Origin: Chara braunii
Lineage: Eukaryota > Streptophyta > Charophyceae > Charales > Characeae
NCBI GenBank assembly: GCA_003427395.1
Contig: BFEA01000441.1
Span: forward strand, 598,548 to 634,861
DNA length: 36,314 nucleotides
Reading direction: 5' to 3'
In this document: piece by piece, positions 19,090-28,732 of the stretch
How positions within the stretch are numbered: position 1 is the stretch's first letter
How the letters are laid out: each line of letters starts with the position of its first letter
The notes under the pieces: generated by a model
The model's database searches: none
The model's input: only the letters and a program-made list of their open reading frames with translations
Told to the model about the DNA's origin: nothing
Translations under genes and position numbers: made by a program

Positions 19090-20045
19090 GGAAATATGGC
19101 GACAACCACTGTTTTTAAGAACCCATTTGTTTGCGATAGCAATGGAAAGCCTTTCTCCCTGGTTGCTAACACCCACTGGCTAACTTGGGTGCGAAACGGG
19201 ATTTACACCCTTGGGGACTTGTGGGATAGCCATGCGGGCACGTGGAAGTCGTCCCAGCAGCTGTGCCACACCCTCAAACACATCAAAAGGAGCCAAGGCA
19301 AGCTGCAACAGTTACAAACGACTGTCCCACCTTACTGGGTACCCACTTTGCAAGAAGGGCCGTCGCTGCGCGGCCTCGACTGGTTCATACAGGCAACCCC
19401 CAACCGGATCCCTATGATTGTCTTCAGGGTGTCACATGTCGCACACGACGGGGTGTAGCTGCAGGCCTACGAACCAGACGTGCCGGGGGTGAGTTGGGCC
19501 TCCCTAAAAAGGAACCACGAACTAGACTGCACAGTCCCAAAGAATGAGCTGATAACAATCAGAGTGGTGGGGTCTGACGACACAGGATATTATGCAGATG
19601 AGATGTCCAACCCGGTGGGTGGCCTAGCCTTTGATCCGGCGGAGTGGGAATGGAAGGGCCGCAATCCCACCCCAATATGGCAATATTCATTGAAGGAAGG
19701 TTATAAACAGGCACATGCACTCCACCCATCCACCACGGTTGTCCGGAACAGGTGGAAAAGAGATTCTCCGTTATGTGAGGAAAGCCTGCGCCACATCCTA
19801 TGGGCCACCTACGCTCACATCATGCCCACCTCCCATAGAGCCCTCCAACGGAAAATAACCACCAATGCCTCCCAACCCCCGACTGGGTAATGACGAGATC
19901 CAACCTGGACCAGGCGGGGGTCCTATCCCCGATCTGCACCCACCGTGGACCTTACGCCCAACCACGAAGGACGGACCTCGAACACTGCCTGCTCGACTGT
20001 CCAATGGCAAAAAGGGTGTGGCAATGGTGGGATGCGATGTGACAC
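19090..20045 (+). pseudogene. LINE ORF2 C-terminal (zf-RVT-like) pseudogene
   Basis: One frame runs from 19006 to 19890 with an in-frame TAG at 19456-19458, and encodes WASLKRNHELDCTVPKNELI, then WQYSLKEGYKQAHAL, then LRHILWATYAHIMPTSHRAL. The last resembles the W-x-L...LPT block before the LINE zinc domain. A frame change after about 19880 leads into SNLDQAGVLSPICTHRG, then DLEHCLLDCPMAKRVWQWW: a C/E-x-x-H-C/C-P pattern typical of zf-RVT. One stop and at least one frameshift make it non-functional. Confidence 0.7.
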
Positions 20046-20153
20046 ATACTTACAGGATCTGTGTTCCACTGGAATGTTGCTCTCATCCTGTTAGGGCCAT
20101 GGAACACATGCCATGATGCAAGCCATGATGCATGCCGTCCATGGAAAACAGAC

Positions 20154-20283
20154 TTTTTTTTTTTTTTTTTTTTAGACCCTCCGGTGCTAGCGGTGCTGGT
20201 AAAAGCAGACACCGCTAGCACCTGTAGAGAGGCTCCATCTATTGGTGGGAGCGTCACCTGCTGGAAAGCGGGTCCAGCATCCC
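20154..20283 (-). mobile_element. SINE-like A-tailed element, copy S3
   Basis: On the minus strand GGGATGCTGGACCCGCTTTC gives the conserved first hairpin. The second hairpin has a perfect 13-bp stem, GGTGCTAGCGGTG/CACCGCTAGCACC, closed by TCTGCTTTTACCAG. An A tail of about 20 follows (T at 20154-20173 on the plus strand). The stem differs in sequence from copies S1 and S2 yet pairs perfectly. It interrupts the LINE end. Confidence 0.8.
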
Positions 20284-20646
20284 TTATACAGGGTAACTCA
20301 GAAGTGAAAAGTCTGGAAAGGTATCTGGAAAAAGCCTGCCAACATTGATTACTCTGGTTTCCAGAGGATTAACTGAGCAAGTTGTTGCATCGACGTCCCT
20401 GTGAGCTACTTAAGAAGAGTTTTCTGAAGAAGCACATGAGTGTGGAGCAAACATTCCATCCCTTGACCTGGCCAGGGATTCAGGAGGAGCCACTGGGGGG
20501 CACCGGTGGGATCTCCTTCCGTCTCCCTGCCCCTCCCCTAAATCCACTGATCCTTTGCACTCCCGAAGCCATACCCAGTGTCTTCCTGCTTCTACAAGGA
20601 ACCCTGCCAGACTAGATCAGGTCGCTAGACTGGATCACAGACTGAC

Positions 20647-20743
20647 TACAGTCTTCACCAGAATACAAAGTACGGTCATTATTGCTGCATCTAGACTCAA
20701 ACTTGCCCCAAATACAGCTATAGTGACCGTACGTTGACGGTAG
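20647..20743. mobile_element. Foldback element M3, copy C
   Basis: TACAGTCTTCACCAGAATAC at the left mirrors TACCGTCAACGTACGGTCAC from the reverse-complemented right end. The interior is in inverted orientation relative to copy B at 7794 and shares GCCCCAAATACAGCTATAGT. About 97 bases, non-coding. Confidence 0.65.
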
Positions 20744-20938
20744 ATCGGACTGTGAGGTCAAAAACCTCTCTTCGATATTAAGACAGGAGGGCCCTGACTC
20801 TTGCAGGTAAGAAAGGGATATTCAAGGATGTGAGATCTATGTCATAGTTTTCGTTTCTTTTCTTCAAGGACCCCTTGTCCTCGTCAGTTCATACAATCCT
20901 GGACTGCAGTTTGATGGCCAAAGCCCAACTTTTGCCCT

Positions 20939-21050
20939 ACCGTCTTCACCCGAATAGAACGCCCGGTCATTATAGCTGTATCCAGACTGAGAAAATTGCA
21001 CCAAATACAGCTATAATGACAGGGGGTGTTCTATTCGTGTGAAGACGGTA
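20939..21050. mobile_element. Foldback element M3, copy D (best preserved)
   Basis: TACCGTCTTCACCCGAATAG at the left end equals the reverse complement of the right end (TACCGTCTTCACACGAATAG) with one mismatch, and complementarity continues through GAAC and GTCATTATAGCTGTAT. The 112 bases are almost one hairpin with a short spacer. Non-coding, MITE-like. Confidence 0.8.
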
Positions 21051-21137
21051 GCTCCTGGTCTTGGCGCAGCAGGTAACAATGTACCCATGCTCTTTGGCAA
21101 TGCTCCGAGGAAGGTTCGGGTGCAGTACCTTGAATTC

Positions 21138-21185
21138 AGATTCCACCTGATCTTTTTTTTTTTTTCTTTAAGATTCCACCTGATC
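21138..21185 (-). mobile_element. A-tail-only retroposition event with 15-bp target duplication
   Basis: AGATTCCACCTGATC occurs at 21138-21152 and, identical, at 21171-21185. Between them lie only 18 bases: a T13 run, then CTTTA (an A tract on the minus strand). This is what remains when target-primed reverse transcription stops within the tail. Confidence 0.8.
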
Positions 21186-22141
21186 TAACCATGCAAATGC
21201 CGTCGTTTTTCTTTTCTTTCTTCATCTTTTTTTTTTTTTTTTAAATCTGAGGTGACTGTAGTCGAAGTCACAATCCTGTCCTATCTTCAAGAAAATGTCA
21301 TCATTACATTATCCTAACTACTTCTACCCAATTCTATTGCTCAGTCTAAAGCGACTGAAGTAATGGAGGCACGACCCTGTCCTAACATCGGATCAGGTAG
21401 GCCCATCTTCAACATACATGGTGCTATAACCCCCTTACATCCTATCTCCTATCCCCTGAGGTTTGAATCCCTCTAAAATAAACCATCAAGTCTCTAATTT
21501 GCAGAACCTCAAATGAACCTCTCCTCTATCCCCCTAACTTCCATCTTGTAAAAACCTAAGAGAGAATGTAGGAATCAGCCCCGCAGCCATGGGCCGATTA
21601 CCAGCTTCTGTTCTGAAGCGACAGACGCCAGCAAATTTCCTTTGGCCCAAGTCCTCTGGAACCACAATGGTCCCTTACGTTGCCAATCTGCTCTGATTAT
21701 AAACCTGATCTGTGTCAAAATTGCCTTTTGGGTCTGAGGCAAGGACCAACGTTCTTCATCTTTTTGTTCTTGTCTCTTTCTTGTAATTTCAGAAAGATTA
21801 GCACTTGGTCATTGGACGGTGACCTTTACTTTTCCGTCTTTATGGGGCCAAGTTTGCACACGAACTTGGCCAAAGATAGCTGTGAAGTTCAGACCATGGA
21901 TACTCCAAGGTCAACGGCCCAAAACACCCCAAGGGGATACAATATCTAGCCAGGATCGCCCTGAGTTAGAGAGCAGCAAAGACAGTCACCTTTCCCCATC
22001 CCCTGCTCCTCCTCCTCCCTCGCTTCACTTCCTCTCTCTTTGCCTCCACCTCATGGAAATTTTATCTGCAGTCCACCTCTGACTGCTACATCCTCCCTTC
22101 ACCAACTGCAACGATCAGAAAAGGGAGTGTTTAAGGTTCCG

Positions 22142-22142
<1 letters not shown>
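21186..22142. other. Unassigned region
   Basis: No gene recognised. A T tract lies at 21227-21242. Loosely similar blocks ending ACNATCCTGTCCTA/ACGACCCTGTCCTA near 21270 and 21370 suggest an old duplication. Confidence 0.4.

Positions 22143-22202
<60 letters not shown>
22143..22202. repeat. (TC)n microsatellite, left of gap
   Basis: A pure TC run enters the assembly gap. Confidence 0.95.
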
Positions 22203-22652
22203 NNNNNNNNNNNNNNNNNNNNNNNNNNNNNNNNNNNNNNNNNNNNNNNNNNNNNNNNNNNNNNNNNNNNNNNNNNNNNNNNNNNNNNNNNNNNNNNNNN
22301 NNNNNNNNNNNNNNNNNNNNNNNNNNNNNNNNNNNNNNNNNNNNNNNNNNNNNNNNNNNNNNNNNNNNNNNNNNNNNNNNNNNNNNNNNNNNNNNNNNNN
22401 NNNNNNNNNNNNNNNNNNNNNNNNNNNNNNNNNNNNNNNNNNNNNNNNNNNNNNNNNNNNNNNNNNNNNNNNNNNNNNNNNNNNNNNNNNNNNNNNNNNN
22501 NNNNNNNNNNNNNNNNNNNNNNNNNNNNNNNNNNNNNNNNNNNNNNNNNNNNNNNNNNNNNNNNNNNNNNNNNNNNNNNNNNNNNNNNNNNNNNNNNNNN
22601 NNNNNNNNNNNNNNNNNNNNNNNNNNNNNNNNNNNNNNNNNNNNNNNNNNNN
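22203..22652. other. Assembly gap (450 N)
   Basis: All bases are N. Because both edges are (TC)n, the true length and content are unknown; the gap may be simple repeat only. Confidence 0.99.

Positions 22653-22735
<83 letters not shown>
22653..22735. repeat. (TC)n microsatellite, right of gap
   Basis: A pure TC run leaves the gap and ends in GCGCGCCCGCGCGCG. Next to it (22754-22818) is a fragment related to foldback family M4. Confidence 0.95.
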
Positions 22736-22736
<1 letters not shown>

Positions 22737-22818
22737 GCGCGCGCCCGCGCGCGAATAAAACACATATGCCTTACGTTCTATTTGAATAAAACACATAGGT
22801 GTTTTATTCGAATAGCCC

Positions 22819-23115
22819 TTGTATGCTTTCTATTCAAATCATCGATTTTTTTGGACTTGTCAGATCTCCAGAATCTTTTCCAGATCCCTTCCCCCTGTCA
22901 GAATTAGCAATGGTGGATTCACAATGGTATCCTCAATAAAATATGAATGCAACATATGGAAAAGTTTTCTAAAGTGTTGGGCTAGTTTTTGGACTATTTA
23001 CAGGAGATAATTTTTTTTTTGCTAGATTTAATAGTGGTATCTGGCGGCCTGGTTTGGCTGAAGAGGCAATTTTTTTCTCTGCATATTTTTATAAAGAAAC
23101 AAAGGCTATGTAAAA
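22819..23115. other. Unassigned region
   Basis: AT-rich DNA without a recognised gene or repeat. Confidence 0.4.
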
Positions 23116-23255
23116 GGGACGCTGGACCCAGTTTCCAGCAGGTGACGCTCCCCACCAATAGACGGAGTCCCCACCCAGGTGTTAGTGTTGTCTGCTCTAA
23201 TCAGCAACACTAACATTGGTAGGGTTTGTTTAAAAACAAAAAAAACAAAAAAAAA
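23116..23255 (+). mobile_element. SINE-like A-tailed element, copy S1
   Basis: It starts GGGACGCTGGACCCAGTTTC with the GCTGGA/TCCAGC hairpin, then the shared CTCCCCACCAATAGACGGAG block. The second stem, GTTAGTGTTG/CAACACTAAC, is perfect and closed by TCTGCTCTAATCAG. An A-rich tail with C interruptions follows. No target duplication is obvious. Confidence 0.8.
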
Positions 23256-23526
23256 CATATGCGTTATGTTCCGGGGACGAGGATAGGCCGCTGGATACCA
23301 GAAGGAATCCACTGTTACCGGACTCAGCTTTCTCAGAGTTATGGCCTCCTCGCGGCACCACTACGCCAACATTCAGACCACCGGGCTGACCCCCGAACGT
23401 TCGGGCGTTTGGGGTCCTGTTCAGGGGCCGAACCTGAAGGGGTTCGGCCCCCGCCAAAAATTATTTCGGGGCCTAAAGATGATTTTTTTTGTTGAATTTT
23501 TTTAGTAAGTTCTTTAGGACATGTGC

Positions 23527-23751
23527 TACACGCATATAAATTTTCAAGGCATTCTGCCAAGCCAAAAAAAAAAACAAAAAAAAAAAACGTCAAAGATGGC
23601 GGTGTTAAAAGGTGCTCGGCTACTCAGTGTTTTTTTTTTTGCACTTTTCACCTTTTGTTGTGATTTTAATAATCATTTTATTTTGATGCCTCAAATATTT
23701 TCTTTTTTTTTTTAACTTTTTGCATGAGTTTTGTATTATGTGAAGTACACA
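23527..23751 (+). repeat. Unit of a roughly 225-bp tandem repeat, left of the gypsy element
   Basis: ACACGCATATAAATTTTCAA, GGCATTCTGCCAAGCC and CAAAGATGGCGGTGT match, in order, the sequence just right of the gypsy element (TATGTAAAGTTGCAGGGCAT...GCCAAAGATGGCAGTGT). The gypsy insertion therefore sits inside a second unit of the same repeat. Confidence 0.5.
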
Positions 23752-23755
23752 TATG

Positions 23756-24683
23756 TGCAAGGAAGATGAGCAATAGCGAACTTCAGCAATCAAACAGCAT
23801 CATACACATTAGACCAGATAGTCGTGACCTCGAACCAAAAGCAGAATTGCATCACGAGTTTCACCAAACAAGAGCACACCAAGAGCTCATAATTGACAAT
23901 GCTGGAATAGTCTCATCATCATCATCAACGAAGAACCAATGTTGATATCCTATCTGGCGCTCGGCGCCCAGACTACAGATGGCAGATCCTATCCAGCCTA
24001 CTCTACAATGCCGCTGATGACGTCAACAGCTCCCCGAAGTACGAGCAGATCTCGGTCAATGCTGCACGCTTCAAGCACCAGGTAGGTCTCTCGTATCACT
24101 CACAACCTCGCTCCCCAATTCACAGATGCCACTTGCACCCAAGGACCACCATGCGCCCCATCCAGCGTACAGCAGCGCAGCTCGGCTATGGCTGCCTGCT
24201 CCTTCCAGCTCGCCCGTGAGCGCGTGAGCCTGGCAGGCGATAGGGCAGCAGCGCTTGCGCACAAAGCAGCCAGTGCCCGAATGTCCAATGCGGAGGCAGG
24301 CCCTTTGCTATAGGGAAGTCGCCTGCCTGCTGCTGCGCTGGGCCTTTCCCAAGAAGCTTCCAGTAGGCCCTGGTAGGCTGAGGCCCAGTCCAAACGAATC
24401 AGGCCCAGGGCCTGTGGTGGTTACTTGTGCCCAACTGCCCTCGGCCTGTGTTTGGCCCATATCCCGTATCCAGCCCAGGGCCTACCTTCCATACATGCAA
24501 ACAGGCGGCCTGGGCCTGGGTGCTCTCAACCAACTGGCACTGCGCAACTGCCTGAATTTTCCTCAGTTGCGTGGTGTCCGAAATAGGGGCCCTCAGGCCG
24601 TCGCCGAGCCTGCCTTCACTTAGGGCGGCCGACGTATTGCATGACAGGGCCGAAAAGGGGCTCATCGGGGTCTTGGCCTCACA
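23756..24683 (-). repeat. 3' LTR of the gypsy element
   Basis: On the plus strand it begins TGCAAGGAAGATGAGCAATA and ends TTGGCCTCACA. It aligns along its full length with 30961-31864 and carries about 22 extra bases near its right end (around 24645-24670). It lies next to the polypurine tract, which makes it the 3' LTR of this minus-strand element. Confidence 0.95.
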
Positions 24684-24694
24684 TTCCCTCCTCC
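24684..24694 (-). other. Polypurine tract of the gypsy element
   Basis: On the minus strand GGAGGAGGGAA ends exactly at the LTR boundary, the position where plus-strand DNA synthesis is primed. Confidence 0.9.
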
Positions 24695-24720
24695 ATAACT
24701 TCGATACTCCTCTGAGAAGT

Positions 24721-25023
24721 TCAGTCTTCGATAATCTGGCGCTTTCCTTTCTGCAGAGACTTCTTGTATTGAGTTACAGCTTGAGGAGCGGTTTGCATGA
24801 GTTCCTCTCTGGTAAACCATCGGTCCTCCTTGGGATCAGTGTGATGTCGGAACCGAATGCGGTACTGCAGCCTTGGTTTCGGTGGACGTCCCCTGCCCGT
24901 CGGTCTTGGAGCTGGCAGTTCTCTGTGGTCCACGATGTCATCAATGTCCACCTTTCCGTCCATGGTTGGGGGCAGCATTGAGCGAAGAGAAGGAAAGTGG
25001 TCGGTTTCTTTAAAAAGGTGCAA
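24721..25023 (-). pseudogene. Gypsy integrase C-terminal chromodomain
   Basis: A charged linker and the block VDIDDIVDHRELPAP, then RPPKPRLQYRIRFRHHTD, then WFTREELMQTAPQAVTQYKK follow the chromodomain pattern of chromoviral integrases, which in known families can direct insertion to marked chromatin. This frame overlaps the end of the preceding integrase frame (stop at 25010-25012) but is displaced, so a frameshift near 25010-25020 separates it from the rest of Pol. It ends 27 bases before the polypurine tract. Confidence 0.85.
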
Positions 25024-25594
25024 GCTTGGAGGCGTGAAAGACGGGATAAGTACGAAGGGGACCAGGGACCCGGATTACATAGGAAGGCCCATCCGGATCA
25101 GTCCCAACAATATCTAATACCTCCCATGGTCTAAAGTACTGAGGCATGAGCTTGCGGGATATCCCGTGCTCCTGTCCCAGTTCTGAGGACTTAACCCAAC
25201 CTCTGTCCCCTACCTGAAATGTAGGCGGGCGGCGGTGTTTGTTTTCGGACTCTATCATTGCCGCCTGTGCCTTCTGCATTTGTTCCACTGCCTGCTGCAT
25301 CTTCTGTTCATATCGATAAGCGAATTCTAACGTACCCGGCGCAGCAGTCGGTTGGTTCTCAGGTAATAAAAAATCTAGGGGCAGTCTAGGTTTGAAAGTC
25401 AGTAGTAAGCTGTTGGGGCTGACCCCGGTGGCGCTGTGCACAGCGTTGTTATACAGGCTGGCGATGAGAGCAAGCTTCTCATCCCAGTCTACCTGATTGG
25501 GCTTGATGTAATGCCGCAACAGGTGTTGGACAGCGCGGTTCACTTGCTCGGCTTGGCCATTGGCCTCTGGGTGATTCCCATATGTCATTTGCAA
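25010..25594 (-). pseudogene. Gypsy integrase, catalytic C-terminal part and GPY/F module
   Basis: YGNHPEANGQAEQVNRAVQ contains the catalytic glutamate (QAEQVNR) of the D,D-35-E triad. Farther on, WDEKLALIASLYNNAVHSAT is the usual integrase stretch, and FQVGDRGWVKSSEL through FRPWEVLDIVG...PVFHASKLAPF is the GPY/F module. It is in frame with 25604-25954 but separated by a TAG. Confidence 0.9.
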
Positions 25595-25603
25595 CTGCGT
25601 TCC

Positions 25604-25954
25604 CTATTCGGCAGCGGCAGCCTTCCACAACTCACTGCTGAATCTGACATCCCTGTCACTCACGATTGACTTTGGCAGACCAAAATTCCTGACCCAGTTC
25701 TCCTTGAACAATCTGATTACATACTCGGTCTTCGCTGTCTCCGGCATGGCAATTAACCTAGCGTACTTACTAAATCTATCCACGATAACGAAGATGTGTC
25801 TCATTCCGCTCGTGCTGGTGACTAGCATATCCATGAAGTCCATGGACAAGCTCTCACCAGGCCTTTCCGGAATCGAAAGAGGCTTCAGGAGCCCAAGAGG
25901 AGCCCGAGTACGTGGCTTGTCCCTCTGACAGACCTGACAAGTCTCCACGAGCAT
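25604..25954 (-). pseudogene. Gypsy integrase core with premature stop
   Basis: ETCQVCQRDK supplies the last two cysteines of the zinc-binding HHCC domain. MDFMD and SDRDVRF supply the two catalytic aspartates, with VDRFSKYARLI between. TAG at 25604-25606 interrupts the frame just before the glutamate block, where a CAG codon would fit by one C-to-T change. Confidence 0.9.
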
Positions 25955-26008
25955 CTCTCATCATCGTGGACCACCAGAACCGTTGCAACAAATCGGTTGC
26001 TGTCTTTT

Positions 26009-26329
26009 CTAACTAAAATGGTTAGTGGCATCATGACACTCGCCTAAAAACAAACTACGCAAAGACTCCCTATTAGGAACACACAAACGTTTATTCCCTG
26101 CCTTCTCAAGGAACAGCAAGCCGTTGACCAACTCAAACTCGGTAGAAGTCCTCTTGTCCTTCGCCTCTAGTCTGCGTATGATCTCAGACATGAACTGGTC
26201 CTCCCGATAGGCTTCCACCAAAGAGCGAGTTACATCGTCCGCAAGTTCAAACTCAGTAATTAGCGCAACTGAGAAGTCAGGCCTACGCGATAGGGCGTCA
26301 GCAACATTATTATGCTCTCCTTTGAGATA
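26009..26329 (-). pseudogene. Gypsy RNase H end, linker and integrase zinc-binding start
   Basis: Directly after the TAG at 26330-26332 the same frame encodes YLKGEHNNVADALSRRPDF, the standard end of gypsy RNase H. The linker FELADDVTRSLVEAYREDQF follows, then LFLGECHDATNHFS, where the first histidines of the integrase zinc domain fall. The frame then stops, and further frame breaks at about 25955-26000 precede the cysteine half. Confidence 0.85.
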
Positions 26330-26599
26330 CTATGGATCAAAATCATACTGCTCGATGACTTCGATCCAACGCTTCAGAGCGTCGGAGAGCACTGACTGAG
26401 TTCTCATCCATCTCAAGGTCTGATGGTCAGTCCTGAGGATGAAGAACCTCCCAAGGAGATAATGTCTCCAGTGGGTCAGTGCCTTATGAACCGCATAGAG
26501 TTCCTTCTCATAGCTGGACTTGGTCAACTTCTGAGACGACATCTTCTTGGACATGTACTCGATTGGCCTCAACTTTGGCCCCTCATGCTGCGCAAGCAC
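26330..26599 (-). pseudogene. Gypsy RNase H domain with premature stop
   Basis: It encodes LAQHEGPKLRPIEYMSKKM, the YEKELYAVHKALTHWRHYL segment with the catalytic Glu, and TDHQTLRWM with the catalytic Asp. The first Asp block that should precede it lies on the other side of a frameshift near 26640. TAG at 26330-26332 interrupts the frame at ...QYDFDP. Confidence 0.9.
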
Positions 26600-27960
26600 G
26601 ACACCAATGCCATATTGACTGGCGTCCGGGGTACTACGAACGACTTGTCAGGATCAGGAAGTTTCAAGACCTTGTAGTGCGTCAACACATGCTTCAGATG
26701 TCTGAAAGCAGCCTCGCACTCGTTTGTCCACTCCCATGGGGTGTCAAGGCGGGTCAGGTCAGTCAAAGGGAAAGTGCGGTAGTAGCCTGTCATCCCTAAG
26801 AAAGACCTCATCTCAGTCACAGACTGAGGGCGTGGCCAATCACGAATGATGGCCACCTTCGCGTCATCGGGCTTCAAACCCTTAGCGGAAATCTCATGAC
26901 CCAAGTACAAGATACGGGTGCGGCCAAATTCGCACTTCTCCCCGTTAATCTTGAACTTGTGCTGCCGAAGGAGACTAAGGACTTTGTCTAAGTGCGCAAC
27001 ATCCTCCTCGACAGTCCTACTAAAAATAAGTATGTCATCGAGGTACACGATGACAAACTTATCCAAGTAGTCATGAAAAATCCGATTCATAGCGTGCTGA
27101 AAGGTGCCAGGAGCATTGCAAAGGCCGAAAGGCATCACCACAAACTCGTACAGACCGTACCTGGTCTGAAATGCGGTTTTGTGTTGATCCTCGGGCCGGA
27201 TTGCAATTTGATGGTACCCGGACTTCAGATCTATCTTACTGAAGTACCGACACCCTTGCACTCTATCTAGCAAATCATCGATGCACGGTAGGGGCTCTCG
27301 GTTCTTGACAGTGACGGCATTGAGGCCCCTATAGTCAATGCACATCCTCAAAGTGCCCCCTTTCTTTGGTACGAATAAGACTGGAGAACCATAAGGAGAG
27401 ACACTCGGTCGGATCCACCCCTTCTTTATGAGTTCCTTGAGTTGCTGGCGAAGCTCGTCAAGCTCACCTGGAGACATCCGATAGATCCTACCCTTCGGGA
27501 TGCTAGACCCTGGGATAATCTCTATCACGTGGACGACCTCCCTCTCAACAACCGTTGTCGGCTCTTCAAATAGATCAGGATATTTAGCAACTACTCCCTC
27601 TATCTCCGGCGGCATTGTCACCGGCTCGCCTCCAGCAGAGACATAAACTAGACACATACCCTCCTCCTGATTTTGCTTATAGTAATTATAGAACGCGGTC
27701 GCACACATGCATCCGTGGGACTCGATCAGACTACTAGCTTTGAACTTTCGTAATCTGACGGTCCCTCCACCTAGCAAAGTGTGTTTGACCATTTTTCGGT
27801 CCCAGTCAAACTGGGGTTGTGCCACAGAGAGGTAGTACATACCTAACGACATATCCATGGGGAGATCATCACTCACTAGGAACGAGGCTCGATGTGTCAA
27901 TTCGCCTCCCCGGTACGGAAAACAACACTCGACATCTTGGAGGTAGTCGTTGACTACCAT
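26569..27960 (-). pseudogene. Gypsy reverse transcriptase
   Basis: A 463-codon frame. Residues 30-60 hold the protease C-terminal LGM-like motif (SLGMYYLSVAQPQFDW). The reverse transcriptase region follows: WIRPSVSPYGSPVLFVPKK (182-200), MCIDYRGLNAVT, KIDLKSGYHQI with the first catalytic Asp (near 244), VMPFGLCNAPGTFQ, and YLDD with two catalytic Asp (306-309). After TGYYRTFPLTDLTRLD the usual RFIxxF segment is missing, an apparent in-frame deletion. A frameshift near 26640 cuts the link to RNase H. The catalytic motifs themselves are intact. Confidence 0.95.
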
Positions 27961-28310
27961 GCATTGTTTGTTGGCACAGGTCGACTCAGGCGCTGCACTC
28001 GCCCTTGTAAATGCAGCCTCTCAATGCACGCGCGACTAATGAAGTTCCTGGTCGACCAAATGTCATAATAGGCCCCGGCCTTGCAGCCACCAATGACTAC
28101 CTCGCTGGCGAAGATCTCACTCTTAAGGGCTTTGACCAAGGTCGTCCAAGAAGCTAGCGGGTCTGATCTAGACCACTCCTCCTCTAGCTCCTCTAAGGAC
28201 TCGAACACATTCATCGAACAGAGGCTCGATGGGTCTGAACGTGTTTGCGGGACGACGATGGAGTCAGTAGCTTGGGTCATCTCTCGAGATGGTGAGGGTG
28301 TGTCCACCAC
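27954..28310 (-). pseudogene. Gypsy aspartic protease region, altered active site
   Basis: YYDIWSTRNFISRACIERL corresponds to the D-S/T-G-A/S-x-x-NFI active-site segment of gypsy proteases. The Asp is kept, but the following Ser/Thr-Gly is Ile-Trp, which should abolish activity. Its end overlaps the reverse transcriptase frame by a few bases in a different phase, so a frameshift near 27970 separates them. Confidence 0.8.
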
Positions 28311-28339
28311 CTCGACCCTAGCAGGAACAACTACTATTC

Positions 28340-28732
28340 CTACTGGCCCGACGTGTTTCCCGGAGCTGTGCCAGAACTGCTGGCCACATTGCTACCAACG
28401 AGAGTGGAGAATCCCAACGCTTGCACCATCGTAGGCGGGATCTTCTCTGTCACCTTCTTATTGCGGCACTTGAATTGGTTGTGGCCATATTGTCCACAAC
28501 GAATACAGGTCTGTCGGGTGTACCTGTCTCTCCACACGTCCTCTGTGAGACCCGCTTTCTCCCATGGAGGAGCGTTGGGGTCAACTTGACTCCTTGACCG
28601 GGAACCTCATCGGCGTCTACCAGTCGCCTTACCTTTTTGTGCTACGGCAGCGACTACTCCCCCCCCTGAAGCCTCTACGCTGCCAGCCTCTGAACCTACT
28701 CCCGCCTGAAACTCTTCGTCCAACTCGATAGT
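28340..28732 (-). pseudogene. Gypsy Gag C-terminal part with CCHC zinc knuckle
   Basis: CIRCGQYGHNQFKC is a textbook C-x2-C-x4-H-x4-C nucleocapsid knuckle. This stretch is in the same frame as the Gag body at 28733-29605 but is separated from it by TGA at 28733-28735 and split by a second TGA at 28607-28609. Both fit CGA-to-TGA changes. TAG at 28340-28342 ends the frame before the protease. Confidence 0.85.

Larger units (their letters stand above)
19051..20530 (+). mobile_element. 5'-truncated LINE-type retrotransposon end, interrupted by a SINE-like element
   Basis: The plus strand encodes the C-terminal part of a LINE ORF2 (zf-RVT-like region) from about 19090 to 20045. The body ends near 20150, where SINE-like copy S3 (20154-20283, minus) is inserted. 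20284-20530 probably continues the LINE tail: its AGTTTTCTGAAGAA...TGGA...CATTCC and GGGGGGCACCGGTGGG...CTCCTTCCGT elements have counterparts in the second LINE end near 35830-36025. The reverse transcriptase catalytic domain is absent. Boundaries are approximate. Confidence 0.65.

Noticed and set aside
22040-22789. 249-codon frame of Ser-Leu repeats through the gap
   Set aside because: It is a translation of (TC)n and N bases.
24255-24665. Open frames at 24255-24665, repeated almost identically at 31458-31865
   Set aside because: They lie within the two LTRs, so the repetition reflects LTR identity and not a gene pair.
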